From the NCBI GenBank assembly GCA_964552325.1, contig CAZKHA010000105.1, positions 1 to 12,295 of the forward strand: a stretch of DNA of 12,295 bases. The letters run 5' to 3'. The DNA comes from CAZKCK01 sp964552325. GTDB lineage: Bacteria > Bacteroidota > Bacteroidia > Bacteroidales > TTA-H9. Below the pieces are notes generated by a model, which had not been told where the DNA came from, ran no database searches, and worked only from the letters and a program-made list of their open reading frames with translations. Below, one piece after another: positions 7,115 to 12,295 of the stretch (positions are counted from its first letter, which is position 1; each line of letters starts with the position of its first letter). The position numbers and the translations under genes were made by a program.

Positions 7115-8482
7115 ATGAAACGCAACGTAGTAATTATTGGTGCTGCGGGTAGGGATTTCCACAATTTCAACACATTTTTCCGTGGAAAAACCGAGTACAA
7201 TGTAGTAGCTTTCACTGCTGCACAGATTCCTGACATCGATGGACGAAAATATCCTGCCGAACTTGCAGGTGCCGACCTTTACCCAGGCGGTATTCCAATT
7301 CATGCAGAAGAAAACCTTCCTGCATTGATCAAGGACCTTAATGTTCACGACTGTGTATTTGCTTACAGTGATGTGCCTTATCAACGTGTAATGAACCTAT
7401 CAGCACTTGTAAATGCTGCTGGAGCAAACTTTATTTTATTAGGTCCTGCTGAAACCCAAGTTGCAAGCACAAAGCCAGTTATTGCTGTTGGTGCCACACG
7501 TACAGGTTGCGGTAAGAGCCAAACCTCACGCCGCATCATCGAAATCCTTATGAAAGAAGGATTAAAGGTTGTAGCTGTTCGTCACCCAATGCCTTATGGC
7601 GATTTAGTAGCTCAAAAAGTTCAACGCTTTGCCAAAGTTGAAGACCTCGAAAAACACAAATGTACCATTGAAGAAATGGAAGAGTACGAACCACATGTAG
7701 TTCGTGGTAATGTAATTTATGCTGGCGTTGATTACGAAGCAATCCTAAGGGCTGCCGAAAACGATCCAGATGGTTGTGATGTAGTACTTTGGGATGGTGG
7801 AAACAACGATTTCCCATTCTTTAAACCCGATTTGTTTGTAGGAGTTGCTGACCCTCACCGCCCAGGCGCCGAAGTTAGCTATTACCCAGGTGAAGTTGTT
7901 GCACGTATGGCAGATGTAATCGTTATCAACAAGATAGATTCAGCCAGCATCGAAAACATTCAGAAGGTTCGCGAAAACATAGCCAAAATTAACCCCAAAG
8001 CCATGGTTATTGATGGTGCTTCACCCCTTACGGTTGATAAGCCCGAATTGATTCGTGGAAAACGTGCTTTGGTTATCGAAGACGGCCCAACCCTTACCCA
8101 TGGCGAAATGCGCATTGGAGCCGGTACTGTTGCCGCTAACAAATTTGGCGCAAGTGTATTGGTTGACCCACGTCCTTACGCAGTTGGAAAATTGGCCGAA
8201 ACTTTCCGTATTTACCCAAATATTGGAACCTTATTGCCTGCAATGGGTTATGGCGATCAACAAGTTAAAGACTTGGAAGCAACCATTGAAAACACCCCTT
8301 GCGATGTAGTGGTAATTGCTACCCCCATTGACCTGAACCGCATTGTTAAAATTAATAAACCCACCGTTAAAGTTGGTTACGACCTCCAAGAAATTGGTAA
8401 ACCCAATCTGGAAGAAGTGCTATGTGAGTTCATTGAGAAACACAACCTTAAGAAAAAAGGCGGCTGTGGCTGCTGCTGTTAA
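7115..8482 (+). CDS. Cyclic 2,3-diphosphoglycerate synthetase-like nucleotide-binding protein (COG2403 type)
   Basis: 455 residues, close to the length of methanogen cyclic 2,3-diphosphoglycerate synthetase, whose family it resembles. An N-terminal Rossmann-like part (RNVVIIGAAGRDFHNFN, 3-19) is followed by a P-loop GATRTGCGKS (126-135, K134), a WDGGNND segment (226-232) and NKID (272-275), which resembles the guanine-specificity motif of GTPases. The activity in bacteria is not established; cyclic diphosphoglycerate production should not be assumed. The tail is unusual: KKKGGCGCCC, with Cys at 451, 453, 454 and 455. Codon choice (many GGT, GTT, GCT, CGT) looks like that of a well-expressed gene. 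It has its own promoter and is closed by a strong terminator, so it is mainly monocistronic, though pyrBI follows directly. Confidence 0.8.
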   Translation: MKRNVVIIGAAGRDFHNFNTFFRGKTEYNVVAFTAAQIPDIDGRKYPAELAGADLYPGGIPIHAEENLPALIKDLNVHDCVFAYSDVPYQRVMNLSALVNAAGANFILLGPAETQVASTKPVIAVGATRTGCGKSQTSRRIIEILMKEGLKVVAVRHPMPYGDLVAQKVQRFAKVEDLEKHKCTIEEMEEYEPHVVRGNVIYAGVDYEAILRAAENDPDGCDVVLWDGGNNDFPFFKPDLFVGVADPHRPGAEVSYYPGEVVARMADVIVINKIDSASIENIQKVRENIAKINPKAMVIDGASPLTVDKPELIRGKRALVIEDGPTLTHGEMRIGAGTVAANKFGASVLVDPRPYAVGKLAETFRIYPNIGTLLPAMGYGDQQVKDLEATIENTPCDVVVIATPIDLNRIVKINKPTVKVGYDLQEIGKPNLEEVLCEFIEKHNLKKKGGCGCCC

Positions 8483-8493
8483 TAGTTTAGTTG

Positions 8494-8521
8494 AAGGCGA
8501 CCCATTGGTCGCCTTTTTTTT
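8494..8521 (+). terminator. Strong intrinsic terminator between the cpgS-like gene and pyrB
   Basis: AAGGCGACC (8494-8502) pairs perfectly with GGTCGCCTT (8507-8515) across a 4-base loop, and a run of eight T residues (8514-8521) follows. It begins 11 bp after the cpgS-like stop codon and ends 32 bp before the pyrB start. The position would also suit an attenuator for pyrBI. Confidence 0.92.
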
Positions 8522-8553
8522 GGAACAAAATGTCAACATTTAATACCTATAGC

Positions 8554-9462
8554 ATGAAAAATAGAAGTCTGGTCTCAATCAACGACTTTACAAGCGATGA
8601 GTATTTGCACATACTCGACCTTGCAAAAGGATTCGAGCGCCAACCTATCCAGAATATCCTGGAAGGAAAAGTTGTGGCAACCTTATTTTTTGAGCCATCA
8701 ACCCGAACACGGCTAAGCTTTGAAAGTGCCGTAAACCGCCTTGGCGGACGCATCATTGGTTTTAGCGATGCCTCCAGCAGTAGCACATCAAAGGGCGAAA
8801 CCTTAAAAGACACCATTAAAACGGTGAGCAATTACTGCGACCTTATCGTGATGCGCCATCCGATTGAAGGCTCGGCACGATGGGCCAGCGAGGTGTCGAG
8901 TGTGCCCATTATTAATGCGGGCGATGGTGCCAATCAGCACCCAACACAATGCTTGCTCGACCTCTACACTATTTTGCAAACCCAAGGCACCCTTCACAAC
9001 TTGAATGTGGCCTTTGTTGGTGACCTAAAATACGGACGTACAGTACATTCAAATGTAATGGCGCTTTCCAATTTTAATACAACTTTTCATTTAGTATCGC
9101 CAACAGAACTTAAGCTTCCGAGTTCCGTTAAACTGCATATTAAAGAAAAAAACCTTGAATACCATCAATATACAGAGATTACGGAGGTGATACCAAAAGT
9201 TGATATCCTTTATATGACCCGTATCCAACGTGAGCGTTTTTCGGATCCAATGGAGTATGAACGTGTAAAAAATTCGTATATACTTAATAATCAGATGTTG
9301 GAATCATCAAAATCCAATCTTAAAATCTTGCATCCATTGCCAAGGGTTAATGAAATTAATGAAGATGTTGACCTTAACCCCAAGGCATACTATTTTCAAC
9401 AGGCCTTAAATGGTGTTTATGTACGTCAGGCTTTAATAGCTTCAATATTAGGCCTTAAATAA
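8554..9462 (+). CDS. pyrB: Aspartate carbamoyltransferase, catalytic chain
   Basis: 302 residues. It joins carbamoyl phosphate and aspartate to make carbamoyl aspartate, the committed step of pyrimidine synthesis. Motifs are FFEPSTRTRLSFE (46-58, the carbamoyl-phosphate loop), SKGETLKD with the mobile-loop lysine (K80), MRHP (100-103), DGANQHPTQ (124-132), MTRIQRERF (221-229) and LHPLPR (259-264). All expected catalytic residues appear present. The frame is open upstream, but the ATG at 8554 gives the family's usual N-terminus (MKNRSLVSI). An ATG at 8530 is possible, and a start at 8491 would lie ahead of the terminator hairpin. No clear promoter lies between the terminator and the start. The adjacent pyrI indicates a regulated PyrB-PyrI holoenzyme. 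Confidence 0.97.
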   Translation: MKNRSLVSINDFTSDEYLHILDLAKGFERQPIQNILEGKVVATLFFEPSTRTRLSFESAVNRLGGRIIGFSDASSSSTSKGETLKDTIKTVSNYCDLIVMRHPIEGSARWASEVSSVPIINAGDGANQHPTQCLLDLYTILQTQGTLHNLNVAFVGDLKYGRTVHSNVMALSNFNTTFHLVSPTELKLPSSVKLHIKEKNLEYHQYTEITEVIPKVDILYMTRIQRERFSDPMEYERVKNSYILNNQMLESSKSNLKILHPLPRVNEINEDVDLNPKAYYFQQALNGVYVRQALIASILGLK

Positions 9463-9491
9463 TTTGTTAGTCATTTTAAATAGTTGTATCC

Positions 9492-9956
9492 ATGGAAAAA
9501 GATCCTCGTAAAGAACTAATAGTTTCGGCCATCGAAAATGGAACCGTTATCGACCATATTCCCTCTCGTGCCGTGTTTCAGGTAATGAAAATACTGGAAC
9601 TCGACAAATCGAGCAACCAGGTTTTATTTGGTATGAACCTCGATAGCCAGAAATTTGGTAAAAAAGGCATCATAAAGGTACGTGAAAAGTTTTTTAAGCC
9701 ACTTGAAATTAACAAGATAGCCTTAGTAGCCCCAAGCGCTACACTTATTGTTATCAAAGATTTTAAGGTTATAGAGAAAAAGCAAGTGGAATTGCCCGAT
9801 ACGATTGAAGGTTTTGCAAAATGCTTCAACCCCAAGTGTATTACGAATCATGAAAACGTACCTACGCGCTTTTCGTTAATTGATAAGCAAGAGGTTAGGC
9901 TTTTGTGCCACTATTGTGAGAAGATTACCAAAAAGGAAAACATCGTTTTTATCTAA
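9492..9956 (+). CDS. pyrI: Aspartate carbamoyltransferase, regulatory chain
   Basis: 154 residues, the usual length. The N-terminal domain (about 1-100) binds allosteric nucleotides, including the AIENGTVIDHIPS (13-25) segment typical of PyrI. The C-terminal zinc domain has Cys111, Cys116, Cys139 and Cys142 (CFNPKC and CHYC), the four ligands that hold zinc and contact PyrB. It starts 29 bp after pyrB and is certainly cotranscribed. The chain gives CTP/UTP inhibition and ATP activation of the enzyme in characterised relatives. Confidence 0.97.
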   Translation: MEKDPRKELIVSAIENGTVIDHIPSRAVFQVMKILELDKSSNQVLFGMNLDSQKFGKKGIIKVREKFFKPLEINKIALVAPSATLIVIKDFKVIEKKQVELPDTIEGFAKCFNPKCITNHENVPTRFSLIDKQEVRLLCHYCEKITKKENIVFI

Positions 9957-9984
9957 CCCAAAGCTTACCTAAAGATTTGGTAAT

Positions 9985-10012
9985 AGCCTCTGGATAATTG
10001 CTTCCAGAGGCT
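9985..10012 (+). terminator. Hairpin after pyrI, probable weak terminator
   Basis: AGCCTCTGG (9985-9993) pairs perfectly over 9 bp with CCAGAGGCT (10004-10012), with a 10-base loop. It begins 28 bp after the pyrI stop. The following bases (TATCTTTG) are T-rich but not a clean T-run, and they are themselves the -7 box of the next gene, so terminator and promoter abut. Confidence 0.6.
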
Positions 10013-10020
10013 TATCTTTG
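10013..10020 (+). promoter_or_regulatory. -7 box TATCTTTG for the lipoprotein/DUF493 pair
   Basis: TATCTTTG matches TAnnTTTG and lies 15 bp before the ATG at 10036. It directly touches the 3' arm of the hairpin after pyrI. No -33 element at standard spacing is evident; TTG at 9998-10000 is only 12 bp away. Confidence 0.5.
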
Positions 10021-10035
10021 CAGAAAATCTGTCAC

Positions 10036-10452
10036 ATGAAAAACCTATTGATAAGTGGTTTTATGGCCGTTGTCTTGTTTGCGGTTGCTTGCAGCAGTTC
10101 AGAAGATAACACCCAAGAGGTGGTTTATGATGCAAAGCCAAGTATTCAGCTGGATACCAATAGTTTTGAGTATAATATGCGTGCGGGTTATTATACGTTT
10201 GATAGCCTAACCGAAACTGTTTTTACGGACGACACATTGTTTTATATAATTGATATAAAAGATTATAAGTCAGGAAGTACTAAAATTTCGCTTTTGCAAG
10301 CCGATACGGTGGCCTTTGCGTTCCCGGAGCTTAATGACGATTATTATTCGGATACTATTGAACTGGTAGGATATATGCCGCAAAAGATTCGTATCGAAAG
10401 CCTCAAGTTTACTGGAACCCTAAGTTTTAAACTATATTCGTTAGAACCTTAA
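10036..10452 (+). CDS. Small lipoprotein of unknown function
   Basis: 138 residues from the ATG at 10036; an upstream in-frame TTG at 10018 overlaps the -7 box and is unlikely. The N-terminus is a lipoprotein signal (MKNLLISGFMAVVLFAVAC, Cys19), with an atypical Ala at -3 of the lipobox. Residues after the Cys (SSSED) resemble the acidic export signal that sends Bacteroidota lipoproteins to the cell surface, so surface exposure is possible. The mature part is acidic and rich in alternating polar and hydrophobic residues (e.g. TLFYIIDIKDY), suggesting a beta-sandwich. I recognise no family. It is 4 bp from the DUF493-like gene and likely cotranscribed with it. Confidence 0.75.
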   Translation: MKNLLISGFMAVVLFAVACSSSEDNTQEVVYDAKPSIQLDTNSFEYNMRAGYYTFDSLTETVFTDDTLFYIIDIKDYKSGSTKISLLQADTVAFAFPELNDDYYSDTIELVGYMPQKIRIESLKFTGTLSFKLYSLEP

Positions 10453-10456
10453 TTGT

Positions 10457-10726
10457 ATGGATACGCACGAACCCCAAATTCCATTCCCTCAGACTTTTTA
10501 TCTTAAAGTAATTTTTGACACTGCCATCCCCGAGTTCCAACGCGAGATTGATATGGGTGAGGTGTTTGATAAGCATAAGGTGCCTTTTAGCGATATTACT
10601 GTTAAAAATAGTGCAAAAGGTGCGTATATTTCTTATTCAATTAAGGTTGAATTAGTTAATCATGATCAGATGCAAAATATGTATGCTGATTTGAAAAAGA
10701 TTTCTGGGGTAAAAGTTGCCATGTAG
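10457..10726 (+). CDS. DUF493/YbeD-like small protein
   Basis: 89-residue cytosolic protein. It resembles the YbeD/DUF493 family (small ACT-like fold): an FPQTFYLKVIFDT opening, a central SAKGAYISYSIKVEL strand pair and a DLKKISGVKVAM ending, matching the family's SSKGxYxS and final I-x-V pattern. In enterobacteria the family member lies near lipoyl-transfer genes; no such gene is seen here. The function is unknown; a regulatory or ligand-binding role is an inference. It starts 4 bp after the lipoprotein stop. The first residues (MDTHEPQ) are acidic and probably disordered. Confidence 0.72.
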   Translation: MDTHEPQIPFPQTFYLKVIFDTAIPEFQREIDMGEVFDKHKVPFSDITVKNSAKGAYISYSIKVELVNHDQMQNMYADLKKISGVKVAM

Positions 10727-10762
10727 GTTGTAAGGCTATTGGGCTGCTTATTTTCGGTTATT

Positions 10763-10784
10763 TATCCAAAAACGGATAGTTTTG
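10763..10784 (+). terminator. Palindrome TATCC-N6-GGATA followed by a T-rich stretch
   Basis: TATCC (10763-10767) and GGATA (10774-10778) are separated by AAAAAC and followed by GTTTTG. It lies 37 bp after the DUF493-like stop, so it may be a weak terminator. The same arrangement recurs at 11409-11424, which also suits an operator. Confidence 0.35.
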
Positions 10785-10940
10785 TTTGACAACATAAGTC
10801 GTTGATTATCAAAGCATATTATTTTTGCTAGTAATGACCTTTCAATTGATATTCATTTTCGGATAAGTTCAATTTGCTTGATAAATTGAATGATATTGTA
10901 AAGTGCTGAATTATTGCTAAATAAGTGTTTTGGCATGACT

Positions 10941-11090
10941 TTTGAAATTTAATAAATGCTGTTGCAGGTTTATACCTGGTAATACCAAATTAAAACTCTC
11001 TTTACCTACTAATTGTTTTTGTTGTTTTTTTCTTAAGTACTTTTTGATTACTTTTTCCGGCGTGCAGGGATGCAGGCCGGTTTTTTTTTG
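10941..11090 (+). repeat. Duplicated terminator-ended element, copy A
   Basis: Nearly identical to copy B at 11589-11737 (offset 648). From 10954 onward the copies differ only by three one-base length changes in homopolymers (an A-run near 10994 and two T-runs), with no substitutions. Just before that, four adjacent bases (10950-10953) differ while TTTGAAATT (10941-10949) is shared. It contains a CAGGT-TTAT-ACCTG hairpin and ends in a strong terminator. I do not recognise the element. It could encode a small RNA, be a mobile or duplicated regulatory element, or be the 3' end of a small gene. Confidence 0.85.
11057..11089 (+). terminator. Intrinsic terminator ending copy A
   Basis: CCGGC (11057-11061) pairs with GCCGG (11076-11080), and TGCA (11063-11066) pairs with TGCA (11071-11074), with one G-G mismatch between the two helices and a GGGA loop. 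Nine T residues follow (11081-11089). Confidence 0.9.
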
Positions 11091-11115
11091 CTGGTAGATT
11101 GCTAGTTTCGCGACC

Positions 11116-11139
11116 TTTTAGCAAGCCCCGTTGCTAAAA
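11116..11139. other. Perfect 9-bp hairpin between the two element copies
   Basis: TTTTAGCAA (11116-11124) and TTGCTAAAA (11131-11139) flank the loop GCCCCG. There is no T-run, so a binding site or RNA hairpin is as likely as a terminator. It has no counterpart after copy B. Confidence 0.5.
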
Positions 11140-11408
11140 CATGACAGGATTTTTGAAATTGTGCGCGATTAGTGATTGACTATTTGAATTGACTTATGAA
11201 TTGTTTAAAGTTTTTGATGGAAGCTTATGATTAGCTGCCGCGCTGCTATTACGCGCGATGTTATTTTTTACTTGGTACTTATCTGATGGTAATTGGGGAT
11301 GGAAGGTGTTATTTTTGATAGGCTCTCAAAAAAAAATGCAATCTTTCATGGCAATTTTGTTGTATTGGAAATAAGCTCTTAATTATGTTATGTGTAAAAC
11401 GGATATTC

Positions 11409-11424
11409 TATCCAATTTCGGATA
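11409..11424. promoter_or_regulatory. Palindrome TATCC-N6-GGATA, possible operator
   Basis: TATCC (11409-11413) and GGATA (11420-11424) with a 6-base spacer (AATTTC), the same design as at 10763-10778. Another GGATA lies directly upstream (11401-11405), forming a second inverted pair, GGATA-TTC-TATCC. It lies 193 bp before the identical core of copy B; the other palindrome lies 191 bp before that of copy A. Confidence 0.4.
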
Positions 11425-11577
11425 AACTGCTTAAGATTACTAACTAGTTAATAATTAGCTAATTTAATATTAATCTGTTGATGGTTTTGTAACATATTCG
11501 TTAAAATCGTAGAACAATCGTTTGTCGAAAATTTCGAAAAATTTTACTAATCATTGGTTTACAAAACTTTATAACTT

Positions 11578-11682
11578 ATGGCACACAATTTGAAATTACC
11601 AAAATGCTGTTGCAGGTTTATACCTGGTAATACCAAATTAAACTCTCTTTACCTACTAATTGTTTTTGTTGTTTTTTCTTAA
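11578..11682 (+). CDS. Possible 34-residue small protein overlapping copy B
   Basis: An ATG at 11578 in an AT-rich context opens 34 codons ending at TAA 11680-11682. The peptide begins MAHNLKLPKCCCRFIPGNTK and ends in a hydrophobic stretch (LYLLIVFVVFS) that could span a membrane. The terminator of copy B follows 22 bp after the stop. Against coding: in copy A the matching frame has a TGA at the third codon and a frameshift from an extra A. No family recognised; it may be chance or a recently decayed gene pair. Confidence 0.2.
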   Translation: MAHNLKLPKCCCRFIPGNTKLNSLYLLIVFVVFS

Positions 11683-11737
11683 GTACTTTTTTGATTACTT
11701 TTTCCGGCGTGCAGGGATGCAGGCCGGTTTTTTTTTG
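11589..11737 (+). repeat. Duplicated terminator-ended element, copy B
   Basis: Second copy of the element described at 10941-11090. The identical core starts at 11602 and keeps the CAGGT-TTAT-ACCTG hairpin. It ends 120 bp before the C_GCAxxG_C_C-family gene, on the same strand. Confidence 0.85.
11704..11736 (+). terminator. Intrinsic terminator ending copy B
   Basis: Same hairpin as in copy A: CCGGC (11704-11708) with GCCGG (11723-11727), an inner TGCA/TGCA helix and nine T residues (11728-11736). Confidence 0.9.
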
Positions 11738-11825
11738 GCTTGTTCCGCCATCAGCGGCTGGCATTTTGCGCGGAATTATCAGTAAAGCGGAAGCTTAAAA
11801 ATGCTAGCTACAGTCAATTAATTTG

Positions 11826-11833
11826 TACCTTTG
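11826..11833 (+). promoter_or_regulatory. -7 box TACCTTTG for the C_GCAxxG_C_C-family gene
   Basis: TACCTTTG is a full match to TAnnTTTG and lies 23 bp before the ATG at 11857. No clear -33 TTG is found 17-23 bp upstream. Confidence 0.55.
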
Positions 11834-11856
11834 ATGCCTAAACCTTATCTTGAGCC

Positions 11857-12295
11857 ATGGATTTTTCAGAACAGGCTGTAAACGAGTTCAAAGCAGGATT
11901 TAACTGCTGCCAATCCGTTTTTGTTCCATTTGCCATTCAAATGGGGCTTGAGCGCGATACTGCCCTAAAACTTACAACCGGATTTGGTGCTGGCATGGCC
12001 CGGCAGCAAGAAACTTGCGGAGCAGTGGTGGGTGCTTACTTGGCACTGGGTTTAAAGTTTGGTCGCACGCGCATCGAGGATGAATTGGCACGGGATGAGA
12101 CGTATATGTTTATGCTTGATTTTAACGACGAATTTGTAAGAATGCATGGCTCGATCAATTGTAAAGAATTGCTAGCTTGTGATTTGGCAACAGCAGAAGG
12201 ACAGAAACGTTTCAACGAACTTCAGCTTCAAGAAAATGTTTGTGCCAATTGTGTGAAAGATGCCGCAGCGATTGTAAAAAATTTTCTTGAATCTT
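11857..12295 (+). CDS. C_GCAxxG_C_C family protein, 3' end beyond the window
   Basis: 146 codons are visible from the ATG at 11857; the frame is still open at the window end, so the gene is partial here. The pattern fits the small cysteine-rich C_GCAxxG_C_C family: GFNCCQSV (15-22, Cys17 and Cys18), ETCGAVVGA (53-61, Cys54), then Cys102, Cys108, and the CANC pair Cys129/Cys132. Family members usually have Ala where Cys18 stands, giving a vicinal Cys pair here. Members often sit with redox or metal-related genes and may bind a metal or cluster; the function is unproven. The length suggests only a few residues are missing. Confidence 0.85.
   Translation, partial: MDFSEQAVNEFKAGFNCCQSVFVPFAIQMGLERDTALKLTTGFGAGMARQQETCGAVVGAYLALGLKFGRTRIEDELARDETYMFMLDFNDEFVRMHGSINCKELLACDLATAEGQKRFNELQLQENVCANCVKDAAAIVKNFLES

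Larger units (their letters stand above)
10727..11856. other. 1.1-kb AT-rich region with duplicated elements
   Basis: No convincing long gene on either strand. It holds two TATCC-N6-GGATA palindromes (10763-10778 and 11409-11424), two copies of a terminator-ended element (10941-11090 and 11589-11737), a perfect 9-bp hairpin between them (11116-11139), a short GC-rich hairpin (CGCGC/GCGCG, about 11242-11260), and the promoter of the last gene (11826-11833). The only small coding candidate is at 11578-11682. Confidence 0.75.

Noticed and set aside
8519..8548. TTTG and TAATACCT as a pyrB promoter
   Set aside because: Spacing is acceptable but the second part lacks the TTTG of the -7 box, and the first part lies in the terminator T-run.
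10777..10827. TAGTTTTG (10777-10784) and TATTTTTG (10820-10827) as promoters of copy A
   Set aside because: Both match TAnnTTTG, but such matches are common in AT-rich DNA, no well-spaced -33 element is present, and copy B has no matching box at the same offset.
10956..10982. Eight-codon leader peptide (MLLQVYTW) in both element copies
   Set aside because: It is identical only because the whole block is identical, so it gives no independent evidence of translation.

Overview
The window looks like chromosomal DNA from a member of the Bacteroidota, probably near the Bacteroidales/Marinilabiliales; that placement is inference from gene content. Supporting signs are TAnnTTTG-type -7 promoter boxes in front of several genes, AT-rich start regions without Shine-Dalgarno sequences, a lipid-anchored BamA/TamA-like protein (TamL type), a fused SpmA-SpmB protein, and a PyrB/PyrI pair. 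All genes I support lie on the + strand. No rRNA, tRNA, CRISPR array or transposase was seen.

Layout. (1) 90-797: PrsW-family intramembrane protease. (2) 798-1214: intergenic, with an array of roughly 136-bp repeats built around the CCCTGAGCTTGCCGAAGGG motif and its inverted partner. (3) 1215-6624: a same-strand run with mostly short gaps: tamL-like outer-membrane assembly lipoprotein, folC, a small secreted TPR protein and the SpmA-SpmB fusion. (4) 6625-7114: 490-bp gap with a compact GC-rich structured element and the promoter of the next gene. (5) 7115-8482: a cyclic 2,3-diphosphoglycerate synthetase-like (COG2403-type) nucleotide-binding protein with a Cys-rich tail, closed by a strong intrinsic terminator. 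(6) 8554-9956: pyrB and pyrI, the catalytic and regulatory chains of aspartate carbamoyltransferase. (7) 10036-10726: a small lipoprotein and a DUF493/YbeD-like protein, 4 bp apart. (8) 10727-11856: about 1.1 kb of AT-rich DNA without a convincing long gene. It holds two near-identical copies of a roughly 150-bp element, each ending in a strong terminator hairpin, and a TATCC-N6-GGATA palindrome at almost the same distance in front of each copy. (9) 11857 to the window end: the 5' part of a C_GCAxxG_C_C-family cysteine protein.

The known genes are mostly housekeeping: envelope biogenesis (tamL), folate (folC) and pyrimidine synthesis (pyrBI). The least explained parts are the duplicated terminator-ended element in region 8, the structured element at 6774-6850, and the terminator that sits between the COG2403-like gene and pyrB with no recognisable pyrB promoter behind it.
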